Shown here one piece after another: positions 13,420 through 13,844 of a stretch of DNA of 13,844 nucleotides. How positions within the stretch are numbered: the first letter of the stretch is position 1; each line of letters opens with the position of its first letter. The stretch is from Oscillospiraceae bacterium (GTDB lineage Bacteria; Bacillota; Clostridia; Oscillospirales; Ruminococcaceae). Under the pieces are notes generated by a model, which saw nothing but the letters and a program-made list of their open reading frames with translations, had not been told where the DNA came from and did not search any database. The stretch covers positions 2,245 through 16,088 of the forward strand of contig JAHZBJ010000042.1 of NCBI GenBank assembly GCA_019423445.1. The letters are read 5' to 3'. Both the position numbers and the translations under genes were made by a program.

Positions 13420-13844
13420 GTGACGACAAAGCGAACGCATCCAGCGCGGGAAATCGCCCTGATGGGCCTCCTTTTTGCGATGGCCATGGCGCTGAGCGTT
13501 CTGGAATCCATGCTTCCTGTGCTGCCGATGCTCCCCCCGGGCTTCAAGCTTGGCCTGTCCAACATCATCACCATGTATGCCCTGTTTATCCTTGGGGTGC
13601 GGCAGGGATTCACCATCGCGGTATTGAAGTCCTTTTTCGTCCTTCTCACAAGGGCACCTGTGGCAGCTTTTCTGAGCCTTTGCGGCGGGCTGACTTCAGT
13701 GCTCTGCATGGCTCTTTTGGCCCGGGTGGGCGGCCTGAAAAAGGATTATATGCTGCTGAGTGTAACGGGGGCTCTCGCCCACAACGCCGGCCAGATGGTT
13801 GCCTGCGCCTTGGTGATGGGAAGCGGATTGGTGTTTTATTACCT
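13420..13844 (+). CDS. Gx transporter family / heptaprenyl diphosphate synthase component I family membrane protein (3'-truncated)
   Basis: The first 141 residues of an integral membrane protein; the frame is still open at the window end. It starts TTKRTHPAREIALMGLLFAMAMALSVLES, a basic cytoplasmic start followed by a hydrophobic helix. PMLPPGFKLGLSNIITMYALFILGVRQGFTIAVLKS follows, the signature stretch of the family (PGxKLGLxNI). Further hydrophobic helices follow (FLSLCGGLTSVLCMALLARVGGL; NAGQMVACALVMGSGLVFYYL). Despite the historical synthase name, the multi-helix layout resembles the substrate-binding components of small-molecule transporters; the substrate is unknown. The GTG start follows GGGAG (13406-13410) by 9 bases. 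It is separated from the efp unit by a terminator; no clear promoter was recognised. Confidence 0.85.
   Translation, partial: MTTKRTHPAREIALMGLLFAMAMALSVLESMLPVLPMLPPGFKLGLSNIITMYALFILGVRQGFTIAVLKSFFVLLTRAPVAAFLSLCGGLTSVLCMALLARVGGLKKDYMLLSVTGALAHNAGQMVACALVMGSGLVFYY

Noticed and set aside
1..13844. Mobile element, CRISPR array, toxin-antitoxin, phage or defence system
   Set aside because: No transposase, integrase, regular spaced repeats, tRNA-associated direct repeats or unexplained gene cluster. Gene content is core and composition looks even throughout.

Overview
This window is a run of housekeeping genes, all on the + strand, from what looks like a fairly GC-rich clostridial Firmicute. 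The best guess is the Oscillospiraceae/Ruminococcaceae side (Flavonifractor- or Oscillibacter-like gut anaerobes). The reasons are the smc-ftsY pair, the yhbY-nadD-yqeK-rsfS cluster known from Bacillus and Clostridia, strong AGGAGG ribosome-binding sites, frequent TTG/GTG starts, a peptidase next to efp, and a CD1247-type acidic zinc-ribbon protein. The genus is inference from gene content and style.

Layout. (1) Positions 1-4720: the 3' part of smc (chromosome condensation), a short ftsY (SRP receptor) and rdgB (XTP/dITP pyrophosphatase), tightly packed. (2) 4804-6689: yhbY (ribosome-associated RNA-binding protein), a nadD gene fused in frame to a YqeK-type HD phosphohydrolase domain, and rsfS (ribosomal silencing factor), which overlaps the fusion gene by 4 bases. 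(3) 6690-9242: a 147-base leader with several hairpins, then leuS. (4) 9277-9609: rpsU as a self-contained unit with a consensus promoter and a strong intrinsic terminator. (5) 9639-12104: a yqeG-type HAD phosphatase, an endonuclease IV-like TIM-barrel protein and an M24 aminopeptidase, closely coupled. (6) 12186-13350: a promoter, efp, the acidic zinc-ribbon protein and a terminator. (7) 13420-end: the start of a Gx transporter/heptaprenyl diphosphate synthase component I family membrane protein, cut by the window edge.

Most of these genes serve ribosome function and translation (yhbY, rsfS, leuS, rpsU, efp) or membrane targeting (ftsY). The rest cover nucleotide and NAD metabolism and hygiene (rdgB, nadD-yqeK), DNA maintenance (smc, the endonuclease IV-like protein) and peptide turnover.

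I found no mobile element, CRISPR array, tRNA or rRNA, phage gene or defence island, and no convincing new multi-gene system. The points worth a second look are regulatory or architectural: the NadD-YqeK fusion, a near-consensus promoter inside its YqeK half, the multi-hairpin leuS leader, a perfect palindrome in the spacer of the rpsU promoter with a possible Shine-Dalgarno-masking hairpin behind it, and an endonuclease IV-like protein with Lys where one canonical zinc ligand is expected.
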